Made by a program: the position numbers and the translations under genes. The notes under the pieces were generated by a model, which was given only the letters and a program-made list of their open reading frames with translations, was not told where the DNA came from and made no database searches. Positions 1 through 11,800 of a stretch of DNA of 64,000 nt are shown here, one piece after another. Position 1 is the first letter of the stretch; the number at the start of each line of letters is the position of its first letter. Source of the DNA: Asterochloris sp. CNOR1 (Eukaryota > Chlorophyta > Trebouxiophyceae > Trebouxiales > Trebouxiaceae); assembly GCA_963969365.1 (NCBI GenBank), contig OZ017749.1, forward strand, positions 2,604,001 to 2,668,000, read 5' to 3'.

Positions 1-1278
1 GACTGAATGCCAGACTGTTTCATGAGCCCCTCATGCGCAAAAAGGTAACTGCGCTGCAGCTTGAGGCCTGAGGCATGCACTGCACGCTGTGTGTGTCCAG
101 GTCCATGCCCCACTACCCCAACATCGACCAGCAGAACGACTACATCATGTCCCGGTTTGACGGATGTCTCATAGACGGGCTGGCATGGTCACAGGCTGCT
201 ACCCTGGTGGCCACCCAACCTGAAGGTAGTGAGTCAATGAAGGCAGCTAACTCCAGCATTGGTCTGGGGCACTCCCAGGCACAGCAGCAGAGTGCAGCGC
301 GTCAGGGGCGGGCGGTGGCTCTGCAGGAGCTGAATCAAATGCGGGAGGTGAGAGCATGCTGTGTGGTGCTGTCATGTGCTGTCTGGCAGCTCAGCAAGAC
401 CAGGAGGTAAGGAGCCATGTGGATCTTTCAGCATGCCGCCGTGTTGCTGCTAGTTGCTGGATGTCTAGCATTCATGTGCCGCCCCGGACCTGTCTCACAT
501 GACCCTGCTCAGGAGATTTGCTACCCAGGCGCTTCCCAGCTCCTGTCTCCAAGACTAACACGGCTTTCAATGCCTCCTGGCCCTCTCTCTTAGCTCGCAT
601 GCCTTGATGTACACTCTGTACTGCTGCCAGCTGAGGCCTCAGTCATTGCCGTATTCGTGTCCACCACGACTGTCCAGCAGCTTGCCAGCCAGCACAGCTG
701 TGCAAGCAGCGAGCTCTGTGTGTGTCAGGCGCCTGGCTGTCAATGCTGTTAAACCTTGGAATGCTGCTTGTGAAACCACTGTCTGCAGGACATTAGGTGC
801 AGGCAAAACATACTGTGGGTGCCCTGCAGTTGCGCCATCCCCTGGTACTAGCCCACTATGCCAACCACCCCCCACGCGACACGCAGCCAAACGTGATGGT
901 CGCAACTGTCAATGTGCAGCTGGAACGTGAGCAAGCCTCTGCTTGTGCCAGAGCTGCTGCTTGAGCGTCATCAGTCCTGGGCTGCTTGCACACAGCTGAG
1001 TGCATGCATACTGGGGCCAAGCTTTGCCCATGCTGACTGCAGGGCACGAGCACTGGATGCAAGCCTACATCCCCAATGTGGTGTATGGCGAGGGACATCA
1101 GCCAGATGAAGGCAGCCTATCGCAACGGGTAGTCCCAGGTCTTGCACTGGTGGCCACCAGGCAGGTGACCAATGAGGAACTCCTTCTCAACTACCGCCTC
1201 CCCCCCAATGCATATCGGCAGAGACCTGCCTGGTACTCTCCAGTGGATGCAGAGGAGGATCAGAGGCGCTGGGCATGA
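1..1278 (+). CDS. SET-domain protein, SETD9-like (5' end outside window)
   Basis: This is the 3' part of a gene for a SETD9-like SET-domain protein, a family of putative protein-lysine methyltransferases. Three exons can be read: about 101-347 (contains MPHYPNIDQQNDYIMSRFDG), about 825-929 (contains LVLAHYANHPP then PNVMVATVNV, the SET segment where the NH..PNV pattern lies) and 1043-1278 (contains AYIPNVVYG and VVPGLALVATRQVTNEELLL, the end of the SET domain, followed by LNYRL). Introns are GT-AG and the last acceptor is CTGCAG at 1037-1042. The reading frame continues upstream of base 1, so start and N terminus are missing. The order YPNID...NDY / ANHPP...PNV / PNV.Y...GLALVA is that of animal and plant SETD9-type proteins. 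The substrate cannot be inferred. Confidence 0.7.
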
Positions 1279-1599
1279 GACTCTCCAGGTCTCTGCTCTG
1301 CTGGGGTGTTGCCCCATCCTATAAACAGCTGATCCCCCCTTGAACATGACATTGGCCTCGGCAGCTGGCAAGGAGTGGTCCGCCAAATTAGCTGTTGGTC
1401 AAGCAGATGCTGCAGCCGCTCCGTGTTGCAGCAGCTCCTTGGCATGTGTGGTGCCAGCATGGACAAGATGGCAGTTCATTCCAAGCAAGCTCATGTGAAG
1501 AGATTTGCTCATTTCATTGGAGTCTTGAGACAAAATGCTGTGATTTGACAACGTGACAGACAGAAGAGGGAGACAGAGCAAGCATTGGCAGAAACCACT
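1279..1599. other. Intergenic, no gene seen
   Basis: This lies between the stop of the SET-domain gene and the possible small gene on the other strand. Short frames are present on both strands but none has a recognisable domain or a convincing splice pattern. It probably holds the 3' UTR of the SET-domain gene. Confidence 0.4.
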
Positions 1600-1971
1600 T
1601 CAGATTCTCTGAGCAGGGGTAAGCAGTGCCATAGGGTCATAGTGTGTTGCTGCCTTCAAGAAATGGCGGCCTCCAAAGTAGACACTTGATAGTACAGTGA
1701 TGATGAGAACAATGACTGCAGTCAGCAGATGTTCTGAATGGTGGGATTGTAAAGACGCAAAAGTGCACAGACAGTGATTGCTGGCAGCAGCTCCATTCAG
1801 ATAACACGGACTGACCTGCCAGGACCACTGTCGCCCAGATCTGATCTGCTGTGTTCTTGTAGCTGCACGTGCTTCCAACAGGCTCCACCTTTTGAAAGCT
1901 GCCGTTTGCTGGATAGCAGCAACATACAAGACCACTGCAAAAGCAAAGACCAGGCTGAGGGCATGCACCAT
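1600..1971 (-). CDS. Possible small secreted or membrane protein
   Basis: An uninterrupted frame of 123 residues starts with ATG. It has a hydrophobic N terminus (MVHALSLVFAFAVVLYVAAI) that could be a signal peptide or anchor, and a second hydrophobic stretch near residues 84-98 (AVIVLIITVLSSVYF). No family is recognised. A GTCAGT donor and a CATTCAG acceptor flank the middle part, but splicing them out gives an early stop, so I keep the unspliced reading. The two hydrophobic stretches are the only positive evidence. A shadow frame in a 3' UTR is the alternative. Confidence 0.3.
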   Translation of the reverse strand: MVHALSLVFAFAVVLYVAAIQQTAAFKRWSLLEARAATRTQQIRSGRQWSWQVSPCYLNGAAASNHCLCTFASLQSHHSEHLLTAVIVLIITVLSSVYFGGRHFLKAATHYDPMALLTPAQRI

Positions 1972-2376
1972 CGCTCTCTGCCGTCATGGCCATGGCAGGG
2001 GTGACTTTGGCAGTGCATGAGCTTCTCACTTGCAGCTGCCTGCAAGACCCTGTGCTGTACAAGCTGCAGTGCCTTGACTGGCCGAGATGACTGTGCTGCC
2101 AGCTGGTGCTGGGGCCTGTGCGCAGCAGCACCTCAGCCAGGCAGTTGTCAAGGCCACAGCCAACAGCCAGAATCTCATTCTGGCTGTGCTGGCCCTTTGT
2201 AGCCTTGGGGCAAAGACAGGCACTGCTGTACCCCTCTGTCTCTTGCCTGCCAGCTGAAAGATGACACCGTGGAACTGCTATGTGGCAAGTCCAGTCATGG
2301 CTCTCCTGCTGCATGGCAATGCTCACTGCGGCAAACTGCTTCTCCGTCAGTCCGTGTGTCGGGTCAAGCAGCCCAG

Positions 2377-5300
2377 ATGGCGATTATCAACTGTATGCGA
2401 GGTAAGTCTTCACCTCTAGAGCTCCCATCCTGATGTGGCATGTGCATTCGATCCAGAAAAGTCCACCCTGCTGCAGACCCAAATTCATAGGCAGAGGCAG
2501 CTGAAGGTGCCAAGTCATGCACCACCATTGCTGTCTCGGCAGCATTCTCGAGCCAGGGACTGGCCTGTGACCGTCAAGGATCTGGAGCCGGCCATTGCAG
2601 CAAACATGCCGGTTTTCTACCTTCACCCACAGGAACAGTGAGCGGCGGGGCTTTATACCTGGTACCAATGGCAGACGCCAAATGACAGCAGCCACATCAG
2701 ACAGAGGCTGGCTCGAACCTGCCCTGGCTGAGGCTCTGCCTCATTGCATGCAGGTTCTTTCCCTGCAGCGTGCCGTGGTTTCTGGAGCGCTGTCAGGTTG
2801 CTGTCCTCCGCAAGGGTTGGCGCCGACGACTGATGCAGGGTCAGTGCTGGCTGCCAGGGGACTGCTATCTTACTTGACCTGATAGTCAAAGGCAGCTAGC
2901 TTTACCTTGTGTGCGCGGTGCCTTGCTCGAAGATACATCACCTGCAGCATTTGAGCACAGCTATGGCCTCATGTGGTGTCCATCAAGCTATGTGCTGTCA
3001 TTAGGGGCAGGGGGGGGCCGCCTCCATCTGACACTGCCAGGACTGTCAGCCGCACCTCACAGAGCACGCGGTGCAGTTGTGCAGGACTTTGGGCAGGTGA
3101 CGGGGGATGCCTTGAAGGCCGCCCAGCAGGAGTTTGCCAGGGACCCAGACGCCAGACACCGCCTCCTCATGCTCAGGCTGCAGCCAGACGCCCAGCAGGG
3201 CCAGAAGGATGAGCTCAATAAGGTAGCTGCCAGGCTGCAGGTTGGATCTGTTCTGCTTGGCTTGATTCAGTTTTTATAAATCTGATGGTGCTGGATACCC
3301 AGCAGGGTCAGAAGGGCGGACTGATGGGCATTCATGCAGCCTTGCTGGAGCCATGACCCTGGGTGCCAGCTCGGGTGGTCTGCCTCAATGTTTTGTTCAG
3401 CGTGTCTGTTCTGCAATGCTGCTTGCTGTTGGCAGAGGAAGCTGTTGTTTTGAGAGGACACATCTACCCTGCCTGGCACAGAACACAGGAGCTTTCCCCT
3501 GCTGCCTGTGCAGGTGCCCATCTATGTCCATGCCAAGGAGGTGCTTACCCCTGAGGGCAGACGAGAGGCTATTGAGCTCAACTACATGACCTTCCTGGCT
3601 TACAATGGCTGGTACAAGCTCTTTGATCGCATCTACCTGGGGAAGATTGGCGCCCATGACGCCGACTGGGTGGGTGAGCTGTTTCCAAGAGTTGTGCAGT
3701 AGTCCAATTTGGGACCCATCTACTGTTATGTTGAAATCCCCTGGCGGGCTGCACTGTGCACTGTGCAGTTTCATATATTTCGGTGACCCCGCAGCAGCTG
3801 GCTGTGCAAGGGTGAGACCCCTGGTGGGTATGCAGATGGTCACTTGCGGCCTTGGTGCATTGTACCCATCGCCAGCCCCAGCCACAGGCAGAACTTAGCA
3901 TTCTCCAGCTGAGTGCAGGAGCACGTGACGGTGAGGCTAAGCGCAAATGCAGAGAAGGTGCAGGGTATCTACTACAGCGCCCACAGGTGCGCAACCTGCG
4001 CTGCTGTGTGCTTGACGGGCTGCACATGTAAATGCACCACGCAGGATTCCTGCCCGGTAGAGTCAGCTATGCCAGAGTGTGGTGCAAGCAGTGGATGCAT
4101 CTGCTTCACACTTCCAGCTGCAAGGTGGAACCAATTAGCTGATCCTAGGGGATGCCATGTCAGCAAGTGTGTCATTCACTAAACGGCCAGCTCTTGGTGC
4201 AGGCATCGTGATGGTGTGTGGAAGTCAGGTGGAGAAATGCCACGTTCAGCAGAGGGACGGCCGCTTAGCTACGTTGCCCTGAATGGGCACGGCAGTTACC
4301 CCATGGCCGCTTGGATACCGAGAATCTTCTTTGCGTTCAACGATCAGACCAGCGACAAGGGTGTGCCACTTCAGCACTGCTGCCCTGATATATATTGTAA
4401 CGGCAGTCCGCCAGCGCAGTCACTCTGTGCCTGCCTTAGCCTGTCAGGCATGGGGCACTGCTGCAACCTGCTGGCCTGCTGCATGCTGGCTGCTAGCCTG
4501 ACATGCTTTTCACAAATAGTATTTAGCAACACTACCCCCAAGATGGCTGCGGCTCCAGAAGCAAGCTGCAAGACTCGACAATACGCAATTGCCCAGATGT
4601 GCAATGTGCTGGCCGCTGCTGTGCAGGGCCACAGTGGGACTCCAGGCGTTGCGTGGTGGTCACCCCTGAGGGGAAGCTGCCATCAGTCACCAGCCGCGGC
4701 CACAGCCTGACCGGCTGCAGCGTCAAGTCAGGTGCGCATCTATGAATTGCAGACCTGTCTGGCCTCACAAGGCTACTGCTTGCGCTCAGATGCTGGAGGG
4801 TTAGGCACGTGGCGCAGACCTGCACAACGTGGCGCAGACCTGCACAACGTGGCGCAGACCTGCACAGTGCTGCTGCTTGCATGTGGTGGACCTTCAAGGC
4901 CATGCCTGCAGGTCATGTGTCGGGGCAATCGCCCAGTGATATTGTGGTAGAGCAGCAGCCCTGCCCCTGGCTGGACTACCTCGGGCGCTGGGGCAGCACT
5001 GTGGAGGCCCCAGCTCTGCAAGAGTGGTTCGCCAAGGCTGAGCACCCAATCAGCAGGACCTGGCTACAACAGGTCTGTGGCAAGTCTTTTCTGAATTGAG
5101 CAAGACATGGCGTCCACAGCTGGCGACACTGCACTGCCATAAGTACCGTCTGCCACGCAGAAGTACACCAAAGAGCATCAGCCTCCTGCCATGGAGACAG
5201 TGAATTGCTGCTAAGGGAATGTCAGGCAGGGCCTGCCTGAATGCACAGCCTTGTTGCAGGTGCTCCTTCCCCTTGCGCCAGGAGTAGAAAGCATCTGGGA

Positions 5301-5763
5301 GCCCCTGAAAGAGGAGTTTGAGGAGAACAGGGACAAAGTGGAACAGCGCTACAGAGAGGTCGTGGAAGGTGAGCTGTGGCATGCGGTCAGTGGGCTGGCA
5401 GTGAGGACGGGTGAAGACTGCAGACACCGCAGCTGCCTCAGCAGGCAGCCGCTCCTGATCCTGTGCTTTAGAAGAGGCAGGTGCTGCAGGTAGCAATGTG
5501 TTTTGCGCTGCTTCACATTGGCATCTCGCAGCAGAGGGCAGTGTTCACAATGCTCACATATAGTTGCCGGCAAGCAGTCACCTTGGCATCATGCTGCTGC
5601 AGATGCTGAGGAGCAGGTAGATAGAGTGCAAAGGGACGCACAGCGCAACATGGAGCTCATGCAGCAGCAGATGAAGAAGCTAAGCAGGGATGCAGACCAG
5701 CGCATTCGTGATAGACTGAAGAAACTTGTGTCATACGCAGATGATCATGACAAGCCAAAATAA
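2377..5763 (+). CDS. VPS62/DUF946 family protein
   Basis: This is a protein related to yeast Vps62 and plant DUF946 proteins, a poorly understood group tied to vacuolar sorting in yeast. Exon 1 (2377-2401) codes for MAIINCMR. It joins exon 2 (2457-2637) exactly in phase through GTAAGT...CCAG. Exon 2 ends in FYLHPQEQ and continues in FFPCSVPWFLERC, which is the family's HP.E.YFPSSV.WF pattern. Later exons give VPIYVHAKEVLT, a segment ending DADW, EHVTVRL, and the family's hallmark YVALNGHGSYP near 4275-4310. The C terminus (about 5590-5763) is a charged amphipathic coiled coil (EEQVDRVQRDAQ, MKKLSRDADQRIRDRLKKL). Several introns exceed 200 bp, and one holds a minisatellite at 4808-4867. The exon count in the middle is uncertain; the family assignment is good. 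Confidence 0.75.
4808..4867. repeat. 20-bp minisatellite, three copies
   Basis: The unit CGTGGCGCAGACCTGCACAA is repeated head to tail three times at 4808, 4828 and 4848, with only the last base changed in the third copy. It lies between coding exons of the VPS62-like gene, so it is most likely intronic. Near-identity between copies indicates a recent expansion. Confidence 0.95.
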
Positions 5764-6150
5764 TGGCTGGGTCCCCTTGATGGCTGGGTCCCCTTTTTCA
5801 GCTCCTTTCGTTGCAACTTGATCTGCAGCATTTTCCTGTGCCAGCATAGACGAAATCTGCAAGTATGTGTCGAAGAGTCATGCGGGGGTTAGATGTGACT
5901 CCATGCCAGACTCACCTTCTCTTGAATGCAGCACCAGGTCGTAACAGGTACAGAAGGCAGAGATTGACGTCGATCCCAACTTGGGCAACACAGACACAGC
6001 AGCCTGTCATCAAGCAATTCGATCTCTCAGACAGCAGCAGTGTAAAGGTGTCTCTACAAATCATTGAAAAGGCAGGTTACACCCACATGGTGAATTTCTA
6101 GTGACAGCATCAATACAGCTCTGCCGTTGTGCCTCCTATCACTGATGCAG
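5764..6150. other. Intergenic region or 5' exons of the acetyltransferase gene
   Basis: The gap starts with a short direct repeat (ATGGCTGGGTCCCC at about 5763 and 5780). It may hold the start of the next gene. A possible exon at about 5949-6047 (frame VQKAEIDVDPNLGNTDTAAC) sits between an ACAG acceptor and a GTGTCT donor, but I could not link it in phase to the first certain acetyltransferase exon. Confidence 0.35.
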
Positions 6151-7090
6151 GCTTTTGCAACAGATGACGTGGCTCTTTGGCTGGCACAAGACAGGCCTGG
6201 AGCAGTTGCAAGGGAGTATGCTGAGCATGTACTTGGTGGCTTGTCAGATGCAGACCTGCTATTCCTGGACGAGACGCATCTGGGGACTGCCCACTGGTTC
6301 CGATGGCCAGAGCAGCAGGTTGTCAGATTTGATGATGCATCATACTGCGCGTTGTAAGAGCGCAGCCATGCAGTTTAGGCTGACTAGGGCAGATCCTGAG
6401 AAGTGAAATTGCATGCAGCCAATTGAAGAGGAGATTCACAGTTCAGAAGAGGAGGTTCACAGCTCAGAAGGCCTTTCACCCCAGGCTGCAGACATGCAGC
6501 GGCTCTCAAGCGAGTCACTGAGGGTCAAGCAAGAATTCCTGAATGTGAGTGTCAAGTGTTTGTCCCCAGAGTGCTGCCTGTCACAGCTGCCCATTGCATG
6601 CACCAAATCAGCCGCAGGCTGCATGCTTCTGTCTGTCTTGCCAGGACGGGCGGGTGGATATCTGAATGCCTGTGCACTTCACTCTGTGGCTTGTGCAGAG
6701 GCATGGGCCATTCTTCTACTTGCAATTTCTTGCGGTGGTGCCAGAGGCCCGCGGCAGAGGGATAGGTGGCAAGCTGCTGAAACAGGTGAGCTTGTGCCTG
6801 TGACATGAGCACATCTACTGCTGCTGCTTCTGACCTGCTCATGGCCACAATGAATCGTTGTGATAAGGAGCCAATGAGATTGAGATGTGATTCCATCAGT
6901 TCTCGTGCTGCTGAAGGTTACACGTATTGCTGACAGCGAGGGCAAGCCTTGCTTCCTGGAGGCCTCATCAGAAAGCAGCAGGAAGCTTTACATGCGACAT
7001 GGCTTTCAAGACGTGGAGGTCCTGAAGTTGGGTGATGTGGCGCCCCAAATGCATGCCATGGCAAGACCTGCCGCTAGCGGGAGTCTCTGA
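6151..7090 (+). CDS. GNAT-family N-acetyltransferase
   Basis: This is an acetyl-CoA-dependent N-acetyltransferase of the GNAT fold. The first supported exon begins at 6151 after an ATGCAG acceptor (AFATDDVALWLAQD, the typical start of the fold). An acidic, serine-rich insert follows near 6420-6470 (EEEIHSSEEEVHSSEG). The core motif is in an exon at about 6700-6785: FFYLQFLAVVPEARGRGIG, with the R-G-R-G-I-G acetyl-CoA pyrophosphate loop. The final exon (about 6916-7090) carries PCFLEASSES, YMRHGFQDV, matching motif B. The start codon lies upstream and is not fixed. The overall pattern resembles fungal and algal small-molecule or toxin-type GNATs, but the substrate is unknown. Confidence 0.75.
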
Positions 7091-7318
7091 GGGAAGGTAT
7101 CTGCCATGTTGCACATTGGTCTCCTCCAGCACCATACACTACTGCACAGCTCTCGTCAGCGCATCCTGAGCTGCGTAACATGGTTACGTCGCTAGTAGAG
7201 AATTGCTGAAGACATCTAAATGAGCAGGCCATGACCCTCAACCCATTGTTGGGCCTCAGGCCACTCCAATAATATCAGATGAGGGAGCTCACACTTGCGG
7301 AAAGTGAGCACCGCAGAC

Positions 7319-8333
7319 ATGGAGTCCTCACCAGAGCGGCGCTCCTTCATTCAGACTGCCCTGTTGTCCAAATTCCTGTCTGCACCTGGCAGCCCATGGC
7401 CAGCAGGGCCAGGACTGCAGGTCTGCTGCACGGCGGGATGGCAGACACTGTCCTGCTGCTGATATGTGCTGTAGCCGTAGTGCAGATGACCGCCTCATGA
7501 GGCAGGATCCGCACGTCCCTCCAAAATCGACAGCGCTGTGAATGCTCTGAATGAGGCGCTGCCGGCTACCCGCGAGGCAGCTCACAAACCTGTGGTGAGC
7601 TGCTGTCCAATGCAGTGCGCTGCACTGTAAGTGCGCTCCTGCAATGCGACCTGAGCATGCCCTGTCATGAAGCGGTTGCATCAAGGGGGCACATGCTACC
7701 CCGAAAGCCCTGCAAGTCAGGCTGCAGGTGGATGCTGACGGCGTCATTCCAGCCTCCCCCTGCAGATGAGCCGCTCACCCACCTGTGCAGTCAGGAACAG
7801 CAGTACGCAGATTGATGGTGGCCACTCCTGTCTGGACACCTGCACGCTGCAAGCTAGCATCCACCCCAGTGTGTCATGCAGCATGTGCAGGTGGCCACTG
7901 TGGTGTAGTCACCAGTATGCTTGGAGCCAGGTCCGATGCTGTTCACACAACGAGGAGCCAGCATTCCTTCACTGCGCCTGCTGCATGCAGGAGCCGCAAG
8001 GTCTCATTGCAGCCAACAACAGCAGCCAAGGCGCTAGTGCTGACCTCACTACTTCGTCTAGTCAAGGGTGCACCACTGAAAGGCAAGGCAGCTGCCCACT
8101 TGCGCATGAGACTACTTGTACCCGTGACTGCTGCTACTCATATGTGCTGTAGGTGCCCCAGCTCCGAGCTGTCCTTCAGCCGCGCCTGCAGGTGCGATGC
8201 AGGCACCATGTTCTCCACATTCAAAGCCTCCATATGTTCACTTGCTGTTTTCATCTTGCAGAGGCTGCAAGCGCTAGGACTTGCGCTGCTGCTTCTCCTG
8301 CGTGATCTGCGGCGCTACACTGCACACTGCTGA
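7319..8333 (+). CDS. Unrecognised multi-exon gene
   Basis: I do not recognise this protein. The ATG at 7319 opens the frame MESSPERRSFIQTALLSKFL, ending at a CTGCAG/GTCTGC junction. A second likely exon reads KIDSAVNALNEALPATREAA and ends before GTGAGC at about 7593. Near 8020-8130 lies AKALVLTSLLRLVKGAPLKG. The last exons read VPQLRAVLQPRLQ and then, across a GT-AG intron, RLQALGLALLLLLRDLRRY with a stop at 8333. The composition is alpha-helical and leucine-rich. Splice phases were checked only for the last junction, so the whole model is tentative. Confidence 0.35.
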
Positions 8334-8804
8334 ACACCTGCAAAACCTCTGTTGGACACTGCAGAGGGGAGGGCAGCACGTGCTGTCCTCTGAGCAGGTA
8401 AGCTATCGATGTGGTATTAGCCCCACCTGGCAGGCTTCTGACAAAGAGGCAGGCTGCGGCCGGCGTCTGGGCCAGAAAGCAGGCGACCCACATAGCAGTC
8501 CCAAGCTCCTGTGCAGAGGGTTGAGAGGCCTGCCTGCACATTGCTGCTCCCCTGCACATGCCATGCTGCTGTTCACCCTGCACAGGCTGCAGACCTGAGG
8601 TGGCAGGCTGCTGTCTTCCCAGCTGAGCTAAGGCCCAATGCTGTCTCCCTGCGGTGGACAAGGGGGGCGCCCATGTAGCTGGTTTTCCCTCCTCAAGAAT
8701 TAAAACCTAATAGAAGGCGTCGCACCCGTGCACAATTCTAGCAGCAGGCAAGGACTACGTCACCAGCAGTATGATCTCGCCAGACCAGCGTTGATAAGTT
8801 TGGC
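8334..8804. other. Intergenic region before the LRR gene
   Basis: No supported coding exon. The stretch is GC-rich with several CTGCAG and GTGAGC-like sites, then becomes AT-richer just before 8805 (about 8695-8740), as expected for the promoter and 5' UTR of the leucine-rich-repeat gene. Confidence 0.4.
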
Positions 8805-11800
8805 ATGCAGCTGGCAAGGATATGGCTACTCGTAGTGCTCTCTGGGCTGGCATTCGCCTGCCAAGTTTGGGCCGTTACTTCCACGAGTGACATGGCTCGC
8901 AAGGGGAGCTCTTTGCAGCAGGTGATTGCAACTTTGTTGGTTGCCAGTAGTCATGCAACTGGCACAGCAGCTGTGTCACACCTTGTCCTGCATAGTCAAA
9001 GAGGCTGCAGCCAGCTAAAGAAGTCTAGGTCGGCAACAACGTTGCACAGCAGTCCAAGATGACATGCGTGCACACATGGCGGAAACCAACCTAGTGCTTC
9101 CCTGCAGGAGAGCTTCAGGGGCTCACTGCGGCGGCTGCAGTCCTTGCTTGCCCCAGCCAAAAAGTCAGAGCATGACAAGGATGAGGAGGAGGACCAGGAC
9201 TTTGAGGAGCCAGAACTGGACCGCTGCACGGATGAGGAGGACGATGAGGAGTGCGAGGAGAGGACAGGTAGACTCACAGGGGATATGACTGAGGTGGAGC
9301 TGGCATGTCAAGACCTCAGCAGGGAAGGGCAAGCAAGGCAGGGCGCACAGGCGGGCAAAAGCGAGCTGTGGTGGGCGATGCACAGATCGCCTGGGGTGAT
9401 GTGTGCAAGAGCTTGGGAAGGCTGCAGGCCTCTCTGGTGGTGCTATAGCTCTGCATGGCTCTTGTGAGGACAGGTCAGGTAAGCATGTAGGGCAAGCACC
9501 TTTTGAAGGGCTGGCGGGGGCTGTTCAAAATGCACCTGCTGCTGCATTGCATCAAGCTGCATTTTACAGAGCAGCGCCGGTACAAAGTGCATCTGAGATG
9601 ACTGGGACTGTGCGGCCTTCAGCTTTTGGCCCAGGAGGCGCAGTGTTGTCCCGTCAGTCCTGCCTCTGCTGGGCCAGCTGTCTCCCGAGCCCATGTTGTC
9701 CACTCCTATGACCGGTGCAGCAGGCCCTGACCGCCTGCTTTCAATGCAGGCCTCAAGGTGCACCACCTGCCAGGTGGCTTGTACACGCTGCGCCATGCCC
9801 GGCCCAACTACCCTCTGGCAGGGCTCACTTATGAAGAGCGTGCGCAAGCCCGTGCAGCTGGGAAGGCGGCAGATGTGGAGGCCCTGATGGAGTTGAAGGG
9901 GCAGGTGGTGGCAGACGCAGAGGGGCTCCTCAGCAGCTGGCAGGATGGACAGGACCCTTGCACCTTTGAGCGGGTGGGGAGGGGCTGGCTCAGCTTGCCC
10001 TGCACGGCGTGTCAGCCTGCGTGCAAGGACAGAACGCCGCAATGCCTGTGTTGGAGGGTTCTTGGTGACACAATGCATTTTCAAGCTCAACAAAGGCAGC
10101 AACAGCAAGCACACTGCTGCACAGCGCAGCGGCAGCTTCACCAGGGTGCCCTGCTTCATGCAGCGCTTTTCCAGCCGCGGCTTCCGCAGAGCACCAGCAG
10201 GCAGGCCACTCACCCCCAGAACAGGCAGCCATTCAGGTTTGTGGCCTGTTGCAGGTGCTCTGCGATGCCAACACAGGCCGTGTATCTGAGATCGACATTG
10301 CCTCCCCCGACAACATCAGGGACCACTACCCTGAGCTGCGCAATGTCATGAGGGACAGGTCAGATTCCAGCTCCTGCCGGTGCTACAATGTTGTGAGAGC
10401 TCGTGAAGCCAGCTGAGATGCTGATTGTTAGCTGTGCTCAAGAAAGAACCTTCAAGTTTTGGGACAAACATCAAGGCAGCTTGGGTGTTCCTGGCTCTCC
10501 CACTCCGACGGTAGCGTGCATCCTGACAGCGTGCCTCTCTGTCACACCCTTGCATGGATACAATCCAGCAGGTGGCTTGGTGGTGGATCTGAAGGCTGCC
10601 TGGCGAGCAGCCTCTGCAACAAAGCAGCTGACCGAAGTGCTGTCCCTGCAGGGGCCACAGTGTGGAGGAGCCAGGCAGCGATGCAGAGGGAGAGGGTGGG
10701 CCGTTGAAGCCCACCTGGCTGCGCTCTGACCAGCTCGGTGCGCATCCGTCCAGCATTCCGTGGCCTGACGGCTACTACCAGGTGAGCGCTGGCAAGCACC
10801 CCAAGGCAAGAACAATCTGTGAGGCGGGGCCTGCAGGCCTCTCTCATGCACTGGGGGCGTTGCCTGCACCAAATGTGATTTTCCAGCTGGGACTGCCTGC
10901 ATGGGAGATGGGACCACCTTTTCATGGCCAAGGCATCTTAGTCTGTTTAAAAATTTGATCTGGTGTAAGCTCTTGCTGAATCGACCATCAGCCTGCCGTG
11001 GACGCCTGATTCCTGCAGCTACTGCTGTCCGTGCTGTTCCTTGTGCTTGACTGACTGTGATGCTCACGCAGAGCCTGGTAGGTAGGGTTAGGAGTGAGGG
11101 GTCTCAATCCCAATGCCCTGTCACAAAGTTTGCAGCGTGATCATGCGGCAAACTTTGGACTGTCATGTCCAAAGAGTGACCAGTGTGACTGAACTCTGCC
11201 CCTGCAGGTCGAAGCGCTACGCTTGAGAGCTCTGCCCTGTGGCGCCTTCCTCAACATGGCCAACACGCTGCGCTCCTTGCACCTGAGCAACGTGCGCCTG
11301 CAGAAGGCCGGCCTGCCCACCTGCTGGTCCGCCTTCTCTGCCCTGCGGGAGGTCTCACTGTTCAATGTGGGGCTGGAGGGGCCGCTGCCCCCCTCCTGGG
11401 CGGGGATGAGGAATCTGACCGCACTCCACCTGGGGGACAATCCCGGGTTGAGCGGGACCTTGCCCTCCCAGTGGGGCGCCCTGCGCAGGCTGCGCCTGCT
11501 AGATCTGTCCCTCAACTTCGAAGCAGCGGCGCGCAGCGGCATCCAGGTGGGTCTGCCGGTGTAAGCTCTGGCATGGCAGCTTGCCTGAGGCATGCACCAG
11601 CTGGTTGCCAAGGCACTTGTGCCTTGCATGGCCTTCAGTGTGCTTGGTGGTGTTGGCTGCAGCATGTCTCCCTGATATTTGTCAATGCAGGTCAGCTGGT
11701 GGCCTGGCTCAACCTCTGACACGGTGTGCAGGGGCCCTGCCGGCTTCCAAGCCTGCAAGCACAGCGATCTGCGCATGTTGCAGGCATGCCAGTGAGGCTG

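Noticed and set aside
1637-2326. Minus-strand open frame of 229 codons
   Set aside because: Cysteine- and serine-rich translation with no domain, low-complexity composition and no splice logic. It overlaps the better small membrane-protein candidate in another frame.
9443-10213. Minus-strand open frame of 256 codons
   Set aside because: Antisense to the LRR-protein exons that encode the LRR cap; the translation has no domain.
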